From Oceanobacillus sp. FSL K6-2867 (lineage in GTDB: Bacteria; Bacillota; Bacilli; Bacillales; Amphibacillaceae): a DNA stretch of 64,000 nucleotides. The translations under genes and the position numbers were made by a program. The stretch lies in contig NZ_CP150144.1 in NCBI RefSeq assembly GCF_037963145.1, positions 2,356,001 through 2,420,000 on the forward strand, given 5' to 3'. This document shows positions 8,756 to 18,066 of the stretch, in pieces. The notes below the pieces were generated by a model. The model did no database searches, had not been told where the DNA came from, and saw only the letters and a list, made by a program, of their open reading frames with translations. Each line of letters begins with the position of its first letter. Position 1 is the first letter of the stretch.

Positions 8756-9183
8756 AGGTTTCTTTCCTCATCTTTTTTCTTCGTGAAGAAGGTAAAGATT
8801 TTACGGACTATCGCAAAGAGAATAACAATTGCTAGAATGTTTACAGCAAATCCTAACAGAGAACCTAACATGCCCAAGTTGCCTAATAAGCCACCAAACA
8901 GCAGCCCAGCTAGTCCTCCTAGCATAAGGCCTTTCATAAGACCGCCAGACATCAATCCGCCGTTCTTATTTGTATTGGCTTTTGATTTACTGGAATTGTT
9001 CTTATTGTTTTGGAAAAGGGAGTTGTTGTTCGTGTTGCTTTTGTTTGAATTGAAATTGAAGCCTTTCTTTCCTGATTTATAGGATTTTGCTTCAACCGTA
9101 ATGGTGTGATCTTGAAAAATAGCGTTCCCAATTGGGGAAAACAGAAGTGTAGCTGTAATCAAAGCTGTTAAAATCTTCTTCAT
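8743..9183 (-). CDS. Secreted/membrane Gly-rich protein, partner of the DUF2653 protein
   Basis: About 146 residues. A signal-like segment (KKILTALITATLLFSPIGNA) is followed by a low-complexity Asn/Ser/Lys linker (residues 40-75) and a Gly/Leu/Met-rich hydrophobic block (GGLMKGLMLGGLAGLLFGGLL), then a second transmembrane helix and a charged tail KKKDEERN. The layout recalls proteins annotated loosely as Tim44-like in Bacillus. The start is set at 9183 because an AAGGAG site sits 9 nt upstream. Function unknown. Confidence 0.65.
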   Translation of the reverse strand: MKKILTALITATLLFSPIGNAIFQDHTITVEAKSYKSGKKGFNFNSNKSNTNNNSLFQNNKNNSSKSKANTNKNGGLMSGGLMKGLMLGGLAGLLFGGLLGNLGMLGSLLGFAVNILAIVILFAIVRKIFTFFTKKKDEERNLWRS

Positions 9184-9399
9184 TTCATTAATCTCCTTCA
9201 TAAATTGTATCATAGACTATTATACTATAATTTGTTGGCTGGGACGATTTTAAATGCGATTCCATCATTGTTATGGAATGAGGAATGTAGTATTCGCTTT
9301 TCGAATGGGGGAGTCGAAGATACATTATTGCTTGTTTATTAGAGAGTGAAAAGCGTTGTAAGTTTATGTAAAGCTGTAAACCTATTGAAGAGGTAATAG

Positions 9400-9428
9400 A
9401 AAGGGCTGCTATGTTTCATAGCAGCCCA
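9400..9428 (-). terminator. Terminator of the copper amine oxidase gene
   Basis: GGGCTGCTATG pairs with CATAGCAGCCC over a 3-nt loop. On the minus strand a TTTCT tail follows, 20 nt after the amine oxidase stop. Confidence 0.85.
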
Positions 9429-9448
9429 AGCATTACATTATTATTTAC

Positions 9449-11398
9449 TTACTCATGGTGGCAGCTTGCACCAGTTTCCGCTGAAGGACGCGGTAAATCC
9501 AATGCTGGGTTGCCATCAAAGAAACCATGAGGTTTTAATTGGAACCCGATGTGGTGTACCGGCATTACTGGCCAGTCCTCTGGACGTACAATATGATGCA
9601 CGCTCATATTATACCAAACAACAATATCTTCATTTTCAATATTGCGGTTCGCTTTCACCCAATGTCCCAGGGAATCTTTTTCTTCACCTGTACTTTGGTT
9701 CGGATATTTCCCAGAAGCATAGATTTGATCCCGGTCATATTTTGTAACATGCAAGTGATTTTTAATATAACCCACACGTTTCATTACACTTGATTCCTCG
9801 TTAAGATATGGAAGAGCGTTTTCTCCAGGTATTAGAGAATAACCTACTGGCTGACCAACATAGTTTTTAGAGTTCGGATTATAAACTCTCCAAGCTCTTG
9901 ATGTTTCTAGGTTCATGTTTCGTTTTGCTTCTAATTCTGTCTGGAATGTATTCGTTTCATGATGGAAAGCATTTAATCTTGGATTGTTTTCTGGATCAGG
10001 CTTCGATGCAACCGTGTTCCATTCTTCAATAGAGTTATGTTGACCATCTACGTTCATATCAATACGATAGTTAAAGATGTGCTGATGAATTGGTGCAGCA
10101 ATTTGCGGTGCAACCTCTGTTCCATATCTCGTTGTTTTGCCTTCTTCAATAGCACCAACGTTTAATACACCTGTCAATTTAGCTTCGTGTTCAATTCTTC
10201 CATCTGTATAGAAATACCAGAAGAAGCCATAATCATAGTTTGCTACTGTAGTGAAGAAGGAAACTACTAGTCGACGTGAACGACGTACTTCTACATCTTC
10301 TGTTCTCCAATCCGTATGTTTCCATGCAATTCCATGATCTTCTTCATGAATACAAATCGCATTTGGAATTTTGTGGATTCCGCCTTGACTAGTTGCCATT
10401 ACAGCATCTAAATATTGAATCTCACCTAGGCAGTCACATCCTCGAGTTAACGAGTTTGCTAACTGACCGATACCATATTCACCTGCATCAAAAGCACATT
10501 GCCAGTTATGAGCTGGATTTGTATCCCCATAAGGAACAGTCATTTCTGACATTGCAGCACGATAAAGTACTGGTCTCTTTTTACCTTTGTCATAATAATC
10601 GACTGTATTAAGTACTAATCCTTCTCTAGCTGTATAACCAACCCGAATATCCCACTTTTGCCATTTAATGTTGTGGCCGTTAATTTCAAAGCTAGGTCCT
10701 TCTGGTTGCGTAATAACTAAAGGCTTTAAATCTGTTCGCACTTCAATGTTTTCATCTTGTTCAGGTTTATATGCTGCTGCTGTAGGAGCAATTGGTTTTA
10801 CTCCGTGGTCTTCAATTCGTACAATTTCCATTTTTGCTAGATCAACTACAGGTAATAATCCTGTAAGTGGGTAAGCATAAGCGTTATCACCAGGGAACTT
10901 TCTTACAAAGCATAGTGCTTTTGCAAGTCTTTTTCCTTTGTCTTCTGGTATTCCAGTGTCACCAACAGACCATGGATCAACCATTACTAAATCTGGATTA
11001 TCAATGCCTCGTTTTTTTAGGGCTGCATGAAACTCAGGGCTCTTTTTCACCGTTTCTTCAAGTTCTGTATATTCTTCGAAAAGAAATGATGGTTGAACAC
11101 CTGGAATATGCTGCCAAGATAAAACTTCTTCATTTGTAATAGAGATTACTGCTTCATACGTTTTAGCATCTGTAGTGTCTACTACAATTGCAAAGGCTTC
11201 ACGTTGAATCGGGTCACCTTCTTTAAAGTTTAATACAACTTTTTTAGGAGGCTCATTTAAACCAACTTGTTCGAATCTTGAAGCTGGTGACAAATTCTTT
11301 TTTTCTTTTAGGATAGCAACCGCTTTCAAAATCTCTTCTTCTCTTAGTGGCTCAAGTGGATGATCTACTTTTGTTACTACTGATTCCTGCATCGCCAT
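9449..11398 (-). CDS. Copper-containing primary amine oxidase (topaquinone enzyme)
   Basis: Oxidises a primary amine to aldehyde, ammonia and H2O2. At 649 residues it matches the bacterial and fungal family. The topaquinone site is visible as TTVANYDYGF (the first Tyr of NYDY is converted). The copper His pair is HQH in APIHQHIFNYRI, and the catalytic Asp is in CAFDAGEYGIG. There is no signal peptide, so it should be cytoplasmic. Beside a RuMP gene set and an N-demethylase, the attractive substrate is methylamine, giving formaldehyde for HxlA. Aromatic amines or ethanolamine cannot be excluded from sequence. The gene is monocistronic and lacks the formaldehyde-regulon box found at neighbouring genes. 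The ATG follows an AAGGGGA site. Confidence 0.9.
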   Translation of the reverse strand: MAMQESVVTKVDHPLEPLREEEILKAVAILKEKKNLSPASRFEQVGLNEPPKKVVLNFKEGDPIQREAFAIVVDTTDAKTYEAVISITNEEVLSWQHIPGVQPSFLFEEYTELEETVKKSPEFHAALKKRGIDNPDLVMVDPWSVGDTGIPEDKGKRLAKALCFVRKFPGDNAYAYPLTGLLPVVDLAKMEIVRIEDHGVKPIAPTAAAYKPEQDENIEVRTDLKPLVITQPEGPSFEINGHNIKWQKWDIRVGYTAREGLVLNTVDYYDKGKKRPVLYRAAMSEMTVPYGDTNPAHNWQCAFDAGEYGIGQLANSLTRGCDCLGEIQYLDAVMATSQGGIHKIPNAICIHEEDHGIAWKHTDWRTEDVEVRRSRRLVVSFFTTVANYDYGFFWYFYTDGRIEHEAKLTGVLNVGAIEEGKTTRYGTEVAPQIAAPIHQHIFNYRIDMNVDGQHNSIEEWNTVASKPDPENNPRLNAFHHETNTFQTELEAKRNMNLETSRAWRVYNPNSKNYVGQPVGYSLIPGENALPYLNEESSVMKRVGYIKNHLHVTKYDRDQIYASGKYPNQSTGEEKDSLGHWVKANRNIENEDIVVWYNMSVHHIVRPEDWPVMPVHHIGFQLKPHGFFDGNPALDLPRPSAETGASCHHE

Positions 11399-12120
11399 GT
11401 TTATATTCCCCTTTTCTTTAGAAAGTTTGAAAAACTAATTTAAAAATATGTTTAAAACATTTATCTGCTTGTCTTTCCTAATAATACATGGGTACAACCT
11501 ATGAAGCTTATGGAATAATGTAATAATTGCCATGATGTAACTTCGGTTCGGTAAAATAAATGGTTGAGTTAGACTATCTATTCACCACTCTCCTTTAGGA
11601 TGCGCCCGTGTTTTTGATGATGCTTTAAGCTGGTGAGTTTAACTATAATGATAAATTTGCGGAAAGCCGCTGTAACTAATCTTAAAGAAATACAGCTATT
11701 GTACATACCATTGTATAGTTTTTGAATACCAACTAAGCAAGCATTCACCATGTTCAGAATGTCTGTCTAAGGACGTATTTAACTCTGAAGGTGGGCTTTC
11801 TTTTATTACTGGCGCAAGTTAAATGTTAAAAAATAATCATAATTGCAATTTTGTATAATTTTATGTTAATTGCAAGTTAGCTTAATACTAGCTTAATAAT
11901 TTGCGGTGTTATTGTAAAAAACGGAACAATCTCAGAATTTTAAAGATAGACAAATTGGGGGTGGTGGTGGAGAGAATCAATCAGATTATGATTTGATTGT
12001 TCAAGCTTTAACAAGCACTGTTTCTACTATATAAATATGAGATGCATTATTTTCTATTCGAGATTAAAGGACTTACTTTTTTCCTTTGTCATTTCATTTC
12101 GTTTTTAATAGTATATTTGA
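11399..12120. other. Long intergenic region between divergent amine oxidase and PPDK-regulator genes
   Basis: About 720 bp without a confident gene. The minus strand has one open 42-codon frame (11578-11706, ending HGRILKESGE) with no ribosome-binding site; it may be debris from a mobile element. No HxlR-type box facing the oxidase and no -24/-12 promoter with correct spacing were found. The region must hold the amine oxidase promoter. Confidence 0.4.
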
Positions 12121-12177
12121 ATACACTATATGAAAAAAAAGTGCATACTTACAAAAGAACGTTTTACACAGTATACT
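12121..12177 (+). promoter_or_regulatory. Formaldehyde-regulon promoter (HxlR-type box) 1
   Basis: ACTATATG, 5 nt, AAAGTGCATACTTA (12138-12151), then a -10 TATACT (12172-12177). The distance from the core to the -10 is identical to that of the hxlA promoters, and the weak -35 is covered by the box, as for an activator-dependent promoter. Drives the PPDK regulatory protein gene. Confidence 0.8.
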
Positions 12178-12207
12178 TATTTATAAACTGAATGTAGGAG
12201 GGATTAT

Positions 12208-13044
12208 ATGAATGTTTCGAATCTGGAAGATAGCGCTTTCAAAAATTCGAAGAACCCTGTAATTTATGTAGTCTCTGATATGTATGGAGATATGGCTGAA
12301 AATATCGTTAAATCCATAACGAGTCAGTTAAACATAAACTCTGTAGAAATAAGAAAGGTGACGTTTAAAGGGAATCACAAAACAATTATAGAAGTTATTT
12401 CAGAAGCGAAACAACAGCAGGCGATAATCGCATTTACGCTTGTTAAAACTAAGTTAAGAGAAAGCTTAATGCAAACAGCAACAGAGGAAAATGTAATTGC
12501 TATCGATTTAGCAGGCCCATTGTTTATCAAAATACAGCAACTATTGAGCCAGACACCTAGTTCCAACCAAATGAGTGATGAATATTACCGTAAGATTAAA
12601 GCAATAGACTTCACTATACAATATGATGATGGAAAAGATCCAAAGGGAATTCTGGAAGCGGATATCGTTCTTCTAGGAGTTTCCAGAACATCAAAAACCC
12701 CTCTGTCTCAATATTTAGCTTATCGGGGACTCAAGGTGGTTAATGTTCCTCTATTACCAGAAGTCGACCCGCCAAAAGAGCTTTTTTTAGTACCAGCAAG
12801 TAAATGTGTTGGCCTATCCATCAAATCTGAAACTTTGATTAAGTTCCGAAAAGAAAGATTAAAGTCATTAGGGCTCAGCGCTGATGGGACTTATGCAAGT
12901 ACTGAGAGGATAGAAAAGGAATTGGATTATTTTGAAGAAGTTGTGAAACGGATTGGATGCCCTGTAGTAGATGTTTCAGACCAAGCGATAGAAGAGTCTG
13001 GTGATTTAATTTTTGATATGTTTCACGGGAAGGGTTCTAAATAG
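12208..13044 (+). CDS. Pyruvate,phosphate dikinase/PEP synthase regulatory protein (DUF299, YqfL type)
   Basis: A bifunctional ADP-dependent kinase and Pi-dependent phosphorylase that switches PPDK (or PEP synthase) off and on. At 278 residues it matches the family. The N-terminus reads IYVVSDMYGDMAENIVKS and the P-loop is GVSRTSKTPLSQYLAYRG (about residues 157-174). Its target enzyme is not in this window. It is the first gene of the plus-strand RuMP block and carries the same promoter architecture as hxlA, zwf and glpX. That suggests the pyruvate-PEP step is adjusted when formaldehyde is assimilated. Followed by gapB, which has its own box. Confidence 0.88.
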   Translation: MNVSNLEDSAFKNSKNPVIYVVSDMYGDMAENIVKSITSQLNINSVEIRKVTFKGNHKTIIEVISEAKQQQAIIAFTLVKTKLRESLMQTATEENVIAIDLAGPLFIKIQQLLSQTPSSNQMSDEYYRKIKAIDFTIQYDDGKDPKGILEADIVLLGVSRTSKTPLSQYLAYRGLKVVNVPLLPEVDPPKELFLVPASKCVGLSIKSETLIKFRKERLKSLGLSADGTYASTERIEKELDYFEEVVKRIGCPVVDVSDQAIEESGDLIFDMFHGKGSK

Positions 13045-13120
13045 AAGAACCATGCAATTAAGTGTAAGTGATTAAAAATTTGTGTTTGCACTAATAACAG
13101 TAATCTGTCTTTTAGTATAC

Positions 13121-13181
13121 TTTTTGGTACTATGTAATATTAAAGACCGTACTTGTTATTAACTAATATATTGATGATAAT
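13121..13181 (+). promoter_or_regulatory. Formaldehyde-regulon promoter (HxlR-type box) 2, degenerate
   Basis: ACTATGTA, 5 nt, AAAGACCGTACTTG (13142-13155), then GATAAT (13176-13181) at the standard spacing. Two core bases differ from consensus, so this is the weakest member of the family. Placed before gapB-fba-tkt. Confidence 0.6.
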
Positions 13182-13242
13182 ATTAGTATCGGTAGTCAAA
13201 CATAGGTATGTCACTAATTTTAATATGGAAGGGGTTGTGTAA

Positions 13243-14277
13243 ATGGAAAAATTCAAGGAGACAAAAGGAATAGGGGTAAGCGGTACAGGAAGAATTGGCC
13301 GTCTGTTAATTCGAAAAATAGTATCCAGTGAATATAGTAAACTCGATTTAACAGCTATTAATTCAATTTATCCTATTGAAACAGTAGCACATTTATTAAA
13401 GTATGATACTGTTCATGGGACATGGGACGCCGATATTTCAGTACAAGGAGAAGAACTTATCATTAATGGACATCACATTCAGGTAGTTAATGAACGTGAT
13501 CCGGGAAATATCCCTTGGAAGCAGATGAATGTTGGTATTGTGATAGACGCTACTGGAAAATTTAATAATCGCGAAGGCGCAGAAAAACATAAAGCGTCTG
13601 GAGCATCCCAAGTTATTGTTACGGCACCTGGAACAGATATGGACTTAACAGTAGTTATGGGAGTAAATGATCATCTTTTAGATGTTTCCAAACACACTAT
13701 TTTATCAGCAGCTTCATGTACCACTAATTGTGTTGCTCCTGTCTTAAGTGTTTTGGATCAGGCTTTTAAAGTTCAAAGAGGTTGGATGACAACAGTTCAT
13801 GCCTATACTTCAGACCAAAAACATTTGGATAATCCGCATAAGGATTTACGAAGAGCCCGTTCATGTACCCAATCTATCGTTCCGACTACAACCGGGGTAG
13901 GGAAAGCACTTATTGATGTACTTCCGCATCTCTCTTCCAGTATTGAAGGGATTTCAATTCGTGTCCCAACACAAGATGTTTCGTTAATTGATCTCACCGT
14001 TCAAGTACAACAAGAAGTAAAGTTAGAAGAAGTGAAATCGCTGTTTAGAGGAATACAGTCAGAAGCATTATCGAAATATGTTGGCTATTCGGAAGAACCA
14101 TTAGTATCTGCCGATTATATTGGTTCCGAAAAATCTGCAGTTGTAGATGGACTTTCGATAATGACAGCTGAAAATCAGATTAAAATATTAGCTTGGTATG
14201 ATAATGAATGGGCATATGCATGCAGAGTTGCTGATTTAGCTCAAGCAGTAAACGAAAGGTCGTTTTCTTTCGCATAG
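13243..14277 (+). CDS. gapB: Glyceraldehyde-3-phosphate dehydrogenase, GapB-like
   Basis: 344 residues. The catalytic Cys lies in AASCTTNCVAPV, with HAYTSDQKHLDNPHKDLRRAR and the C-terminal WYDNEWAYACRVADL. After the second strand it reads AINSIYPIETVAHLLKYDTVHG, which follows Bacillus GapB (NADP-preferring, gluconeogenic) rather than glycolytic GapA. The usual NGFGRIGR start of the fold is SGTGRIGR here; the glycine pattern is kept but two conserved residues have changed. In the RuMP cycle it would link triose phosphates with the lower pathway, or act on erythrose-4-phosphate as some relatives do. First gene of gapB-fba-tkt under a weak HxlR-type box. Confidence 0.88.
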   Translation: MEKFKETKGIGVSGTGRIGRLLIRKIVSSEYSKLDLTAINSIYPIETVAHLLKYDTVHGTWDADISVQGEELIINGHHIQVVNERDPGNIPWKQMNVGIVIDATGKFNNREGAEKHKASGASQVIVTAPGTDMDLTVVMGVNDHLLDVSKHTILSAASCTTNCVAPVLSVLDQAFKVQRGWMTTVHAYTSDQKHLDNPHKDLRRARSCTQSIVPTTTGVGKALIDVLPHLSSSIEGISIRVPTQDVSLIDLTVQVQQEVKLEEVKSLFRGIQSEALSKYVGYSEEPLVSADYIGSEKSAVVDGLSIMTAENQIKILAWYDNEWAYACRVADLAQAVNERSFSFA

Positions 14278-14448
14278 TATTTGAATTGCAAAGCTAATTT
14301 TTGTCGCATCATTTAAGAATGAGGCATGTTTAATTATTTGCAGCCCCTTATTTCTGAACATTTCAATTAGGTGGTATATTTATAACTGTGGCTCAAAAAT
14401 CAGGTATTAATTGTATTTAAATATATTAAAAAATAAAAGGGAGAGAAT

Positions 14449-15342
14449 ATGATGGCATTAGTTTCAATGAAAGAAATGTTAATCGACGCAAAGGACAATG
14501 GGTATGCAGTAGGTCAATTTAATATTAATAATCTCGAATTTACACAGGCAATTTTGCAAGCGGCTGAAGAAGAAAAATCTCCAGTAATTCTTGGTGTTTC
14601 TGCAGGTGCTGGTAAGTATATGAGTGGTTTTAAGTTTATAGGAAAGATGGTTCGAGCATTAATGGAAGAGCTTGAGATAACTGTACCGGTTGCTATTCAT
14701 CTTGACCATGGGGCAAGCCTGGAAGAGTGTGTGCAAGCAATCCATGCTGGTTTTACGTCTGTAATGATCGATGGTTCCCACCTTCCGCTTGAGGAAAATA
14801 TTGCGCTCACTAAACGTGTGGTTGAGGTAGCACATGCTGTTGGTATTTCGGTAGAAGCAGAACTTGGCCGTGTTGGCGCTCAGGATAGTGGTGTTATTAC
14901 AAATCCGGAAGAAGCTTATGCAATTCCTGCTGAATGTGAACAGCTTGTAAGAGAAACAGGCGTAGATTGTTTTGCTCCTGCACTGGGATCTGTTCACGGA
15001 CCATATAAAGGAAAACCGAATCTTGACTTTGACCGGATGTCTCAAGTATTGGATCTGACTGGTGTACCTCTTGTCCTTCATGGTGGTACAGGTATCCCAA
15101 CTGATGACATTCAAAAGGCCATTTCATTTGGGTCAGCAAAAATTAATGTTAATACAGAAAATCAAATAGCTACGACAAATGCTGTTCGTGAAGTGTTAGA
15201 AAGCAAACCAAACCTATATGATCCACGTAAATATCTTGGACCTGCACGTGAAGCGATTAAAGAAACAGTTAAAGGGAAAATGCGTGAGTTTGGATCTTCC
15301 AATAAAGCTAGTAATATTAAAGAAAAGGTGAGCGTATTATGA
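14449..15342 (+). CDS. fba: Class II fructose/sedoheptulose-bisphosphate aldolase
   Basis: 297 residues. Zinc-binding motifs of class II aldolases are clear: AIHLDHGAS (about 82-90), EAELGRVGA, and [18 protein letters not shown] (about 208-225). In a RuMP organism it splits fructose-1,6-bisphosphate and, in the bisphosphatase variant, makes sedoheptulose-1,7-bisphosphate from DHAP and erythrose-4-phosphate. The stop overlaps the tkt start by 4 nt (ATGA), showing coupling. Two adjacent ATG codons follow the GGGAGAG site. A 170-nt gap to gapB shows no strong terminator. Confidence 0.93.
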   Translation: MMALVSMKEMLIDAKDNGYAVGQFNINNLEFTQAILQAAEEEKSPVILGVSAGAGKYMSGFKFIGKMVRALMEELEITVPVAIHLDHGASLEECVQAIHAGFTSVMIDGSHLPLEENIALTKRVVEVAHAVGISVEAELGRVGAQDSGVITNPEEAYAIPAECEQLVRETGVDCFAPALGSVHGPYKGKPNLDFDRMSQVLDLTGVPLVLHGGTGIPTDDIQKAISFGSAKINVNTENQIATTNAVREVLESKPNLYDPRKYLGPAREAIKETVKGKMREFGSSNKASNIKEKVSVL

Positions 15343-17342
15343 TTGAACAAAAGGTAAATATTGAACAACTTTCAATTAATACCATTCGGACATTATCAAT
15401 TGATGCAATTGAAAATGTTGGATCTGGACATCCAGGGCTCCCAATGGGTGCAGCCCCAATGGCTTATACACTTTGGACAAAATTAATGAATCATAATCCA
15501 AGTAATCCAAATTGGTTTAACCGTGATCGATTCACTTTGTCTGCAGGTCATGGGTCGATGTTATTATACAGCTTATTGCATTTGACTGGCTATGATCTAT
15601 CATTAGAAGATCTAAAAAACTTCCGTCAATGGGGAAGTAAAACACCTGGACATCCAGAATATGGCCATACACCAGGTGTTGAGGCTACAACGGGTCCATT
15701 AGGACAGGGAATTGGAATGGCAGTTGGAATGGCAATGGCTGAAAGACATTTAGCTTCTACCTATAATCGAGATAATTTTAATATTATTGATCACTACACA
15801 TACACTCTTTGTGGTGATGGGGATCTTATGGAAGGCGTATCAGCAGAAGCAGTTTCACTTGCTGGACATCTTAAATTAGGTCGTTTAATTGTACTATATG
15901 ATTCAAACGATATCTCACTTGATGGGGATCTTGATAAATCATTTAGTGATAATACTGCTGGTCGATTTGAATCATACGGATGGCAAGTTTTACGGGTAGA
16001 AGATGGAAATGATATCAAAGCCGTTGAACAGGCACTGGAAGAAGCAAGAGAAAACAAAGACCAACCAACATTGATTGAAGTGAAGACAGTAATAGGTTAT
16101 GGTTCTCCGAACAAAGGCGGTAAATCTGCTTCACATGGTGCACCACTTGGAAAAGACGAAATAAAACTAGTAAAACAAAATTACGGATGGGAATATGATG
16201 AAGAATTTTATATTCCAAATGAAGTAAAAGCGCATTTTTCAGAGCTAAAAGAAGCAGGAGAACAAAAAGAACAAAACTGGAATGAATTATTTGAACAATA
16301 CCAAAAATCATATCCAGCATTAGCAAAAGAATTGGCGCAATCCATTAATGGCGAGCTTCCAGAAGGATGGGATAAAGATATACCCCAGTTTGAAGTAGGG
16401 AAAGATACTTTAGCTACCCGTGCCTCTAGTGGAAAAGCATTAAATGCTTTGGCGAAAAATATACCGCAATTATTTGGCGGATCGGCTGATTTATCCTCTT
16501 CTAATAATACATTTTTAGCTGGAGAGGCAGATTTTAATCCTGAAGATTATTCCGGGCGAAATATCTGGTTTGGAGTTCGTGAATTTGGAATGGGTACGGC
16601 ACTCAATGGAATGGCTCTTCATGGCGGATTAAAAGTATTTGGAGCTACATTCTTTGTTTTCTCTGACTATTTACGTCCGGCAATTCGTTTATCAGCATTA
16701 ATGCAAGTACCTGTAACTTATGTGTTTACGCATGATAGTATCGCTGTTGGTGAAGATGGTCCAACACATGAGCCGGTTGAGCATTTGGCAGCATTGCGTG
16801 CAATGCCAGGAATTTCAACCATCCGTCCGGCTGACGCAAATGAGACTTTGTCAGCCTGGAAATTGGCGTTAGAAAGTAAAGCCCAGCCAACGGCCCTTGT
16901 GTTGACACGCCAAGGCTTGCCAACACTTATTGATTCAGACAAAGCATATGATGGTGTTAGCAAAGGGGCATACGTAATTTCCGAAGCAAAAGGTAATATT
17001 ACTGGTTTATTATTAGCTTCTGGATCTGAAGTATCTTTAGCCATCGAAGCGCAGAAGAAGCTTGAAGAAGAGGGAGTTTTTGTTTCAGTTGTCAGTATGC
17101 CAAGCTGGGACCGCTTCGAAAAGCAATCTGATGCCTATAAAGAAAGTGTAATACCTAGTAAGGTAAAAGTTCGTCTTGGAATTGAAATGGGCTCTTCCCT
17201 GGGATGGGGCAAATACATTCACGAAAAAGGCGATGTGCTGAGCGTTGATACATTTGGGGCATCTGCACCAGGCGGTAAAGTACTTGAAGAGTATGGATTT
17301 ACTGTTGAAAATGTAGTATCCCAATTTAAAAAGCTGCTTTAA
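15339..17342 (+). CDS. tkt: Transketolase
   Basis: A thiamine-diphosphate enzyme exchanging two-carbon units among sugar phosphates to regenerate pentose phosphates for HxlA. 667 residues, standard length. Visible marks are [13 protein letters not shown] near the start, the ThDP/Mg block [20 protein letters not shown] (about 154-173), DLSSSNNT, and the second catalytic block [20 protein letters not shown] (about 463-482). Translationally coupled to fba. The same set (fba, tkt, glpX, pfk, rpe) is known from the RuMP plasmid of Bacillus methanolicus. Confidence 0.95.
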   Translation: MIEQKVNIEQLSINTIRTLSIDAIENVGSGHPGLPMGAAPMAYTLWTKLMNHNPSNPNWFNRDRFTLSAGHGSMLLYSLLHLTGYDLSLEDLKNFRQWGSKTPGHPEYGHTPGVEATTGPLGQGIGMAVGMAMAERHLASTYNRDNFNIIDHYTYTLCGDGDLMEGVSAEAVSLAGHLKLGRLIVLYDSNDISLDGDLDKSFSDNTAGRFESYGWQVLRVEDGNDIKAVEQALEEARENKDQPTLIEVKTVIGYGSPNKGGKSASHGAPLGKDEIKLVKQNYGWEYDEEFYIPNEVKAHFSELKEAGEQKEQNWNELFEQYQKSYPALAKELAQSINGELPEGWDKDIPQFEVGKDTLATRASSGKALNALAKNIPQLFGGSADLSSSNNTFLAGEADFNPEDYSGRNIWFGVREFGMGTALNGMALHGGLKVFGATFFVFSDYLRPAIRLSALMQVPVTYVFTHDSIAVGEDGPTHEPVEHLAALRAMPGISTIRPADANETLSAWKLALESKAQPTALVLTRQGLPTLIDSDKAYDGVSKGAYVISEAKGNITGLLLASGSEVSLAIEAQKKLEEEGVFVSVVSMPSWDRFEKQSDAYKESVIPSKVKVRLGIEMGSSLGWGKYIHEKGDVLSVDTFGASAPGGKVLEEYGFTVENVVSQFKKLL

Positions 17343-17374
17343 GATAGGAACGAATAGGGGTCGTTAAGACTAAA

Positions 17375-17414
17375 AAATGTAGGTAGCTTTCAACTATTGA
17401 AGCTACCTACATTT
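17375..17414 (+). terminator. Terminator-like hairpin after tkt
   Basis: AAATGTAGGTAGCTT pairs perfectly with its complement over a 10-nt loop. The T-tract is short, so it may attenuate rather than stop transcription into rpiB. Confidence 0.7.
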
Positions 17415-17439
17415 ATATTGATTTAGCAGGAGGATGAGT

Positions 17440-17886
17440 ATGAAAGTTGCAATTGCGTCAGATCATGGTGGTATGAACATTCGTAATGAAATAATTTCGT
17501 TATTGAAAGAAATGAATATTGAATTTGAGGATTTAGGGTGTGAATGTACGAATTCTGTTGACTATCCAGACTATGCTTTTCCTGTGGCCAGTAAAGTAGC
17601 AAGTGGGGAAGTAGATCGCGGTATTTTAATTTGTGGTACAGGTATCGGTATGAGTATTGCAGCAAACAAAGTAAAAGGGATTCGTTGTGCGCTTGTACAT
17701 GATACATTTAGTGCCAGGGCAACGAGAGAGCATAATGATACGAATATATTAGCGATGGGAGAAAGAGTGATTGGTCCAGGATTAGCACGTGATATTGCGA
17801 AAATATGGTTAAACACAGACTTTGAACATGGACGGCATGAAAATCGGGTGAATAAAATAAAAGCATATGAAGTGACCTCTTCTTAA
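17440..17886 (+). CDS. rpiB: Ribose-5-phosphate isomerase B
   Basis: 148 residues, LacA/RpiB family. It starts KVAIASDHGGMNIRNEI, has the Cys-containing loop ILICGTGIGMSIAANKVKGIRCALVHD (about 66-92), and HNDTNILAMGERVIGPGLA. It interconverts ribose-5-phosphate and ribulose-5-phosphate, the acceptor of formaldehyde. The start is set at the second ATG (17440), since the first overlaps the AGGAGG site. No HxlR-type box is seen; it probably depends on read-through from tkt. Confidence 0.92.
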   Translation: MKVAIASDHGGMNIRNEIISLLKEMNIEFEDLGCECTNSVDYPDYAFPVASKVASGEVDRGILICGTGIGMSIAANKVKGIRCALVHDTFSARATREHNDTNILAMGERVIGPGLARDIAKIWLNTDFEHGRHENRVNKIKAYEVTSS

Positions 17887-17957
17887 TAAGAATTAGGATT
17901 TTTACTTTATGGTTGCTATAAAAAACGAGATTTCATTTGCATCTGTACAATCAAATT

Positions 17958-17996
17958 AAAAACAGCCTCCTTTCTATTGAAAGGAGGCTGTTTTTA
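17958..17996 (+). terminator. Bidirectional terminator between rpiB and an oxidoreductase gene
   Basis: AAAACAGCCTCCTTT pairs with AAAGGAGGCTGTTTT, with A-run and T-run flanks. Confidence 0.9.
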
Positions 17997-18066
17997 ATCA
18001 TTGTAACAATAGATTTTACAATTTCGAAGCCAAAGTCCTTATTCATCTTATGATTCATAAAACATC

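Noticed and set aside
11578..11706. Open 42-codon minus-strand frame ending HGRILKESGE
   Set aside because: No ribosome-binding site, no recognised family and a position inside a long noncoding region. I mention it only as possible mobile-element debris.
14280..14448. Possible formaldehyde box in front of fba
   Set aside because: No AAAGT-4 nt-ACTTT core with a -10 at the standard spacing. fba is more simply read as part of the gapB transcript.
14659..15114. Long open frames antisense to fba, and similar frames antisense to ureC, gnd, tkt and the ABC permease
   Set aside because: They lie fully inside strongly conserved genes, have no ribosome-binding sites and show no protein-family features; they are shadows of coding strands.
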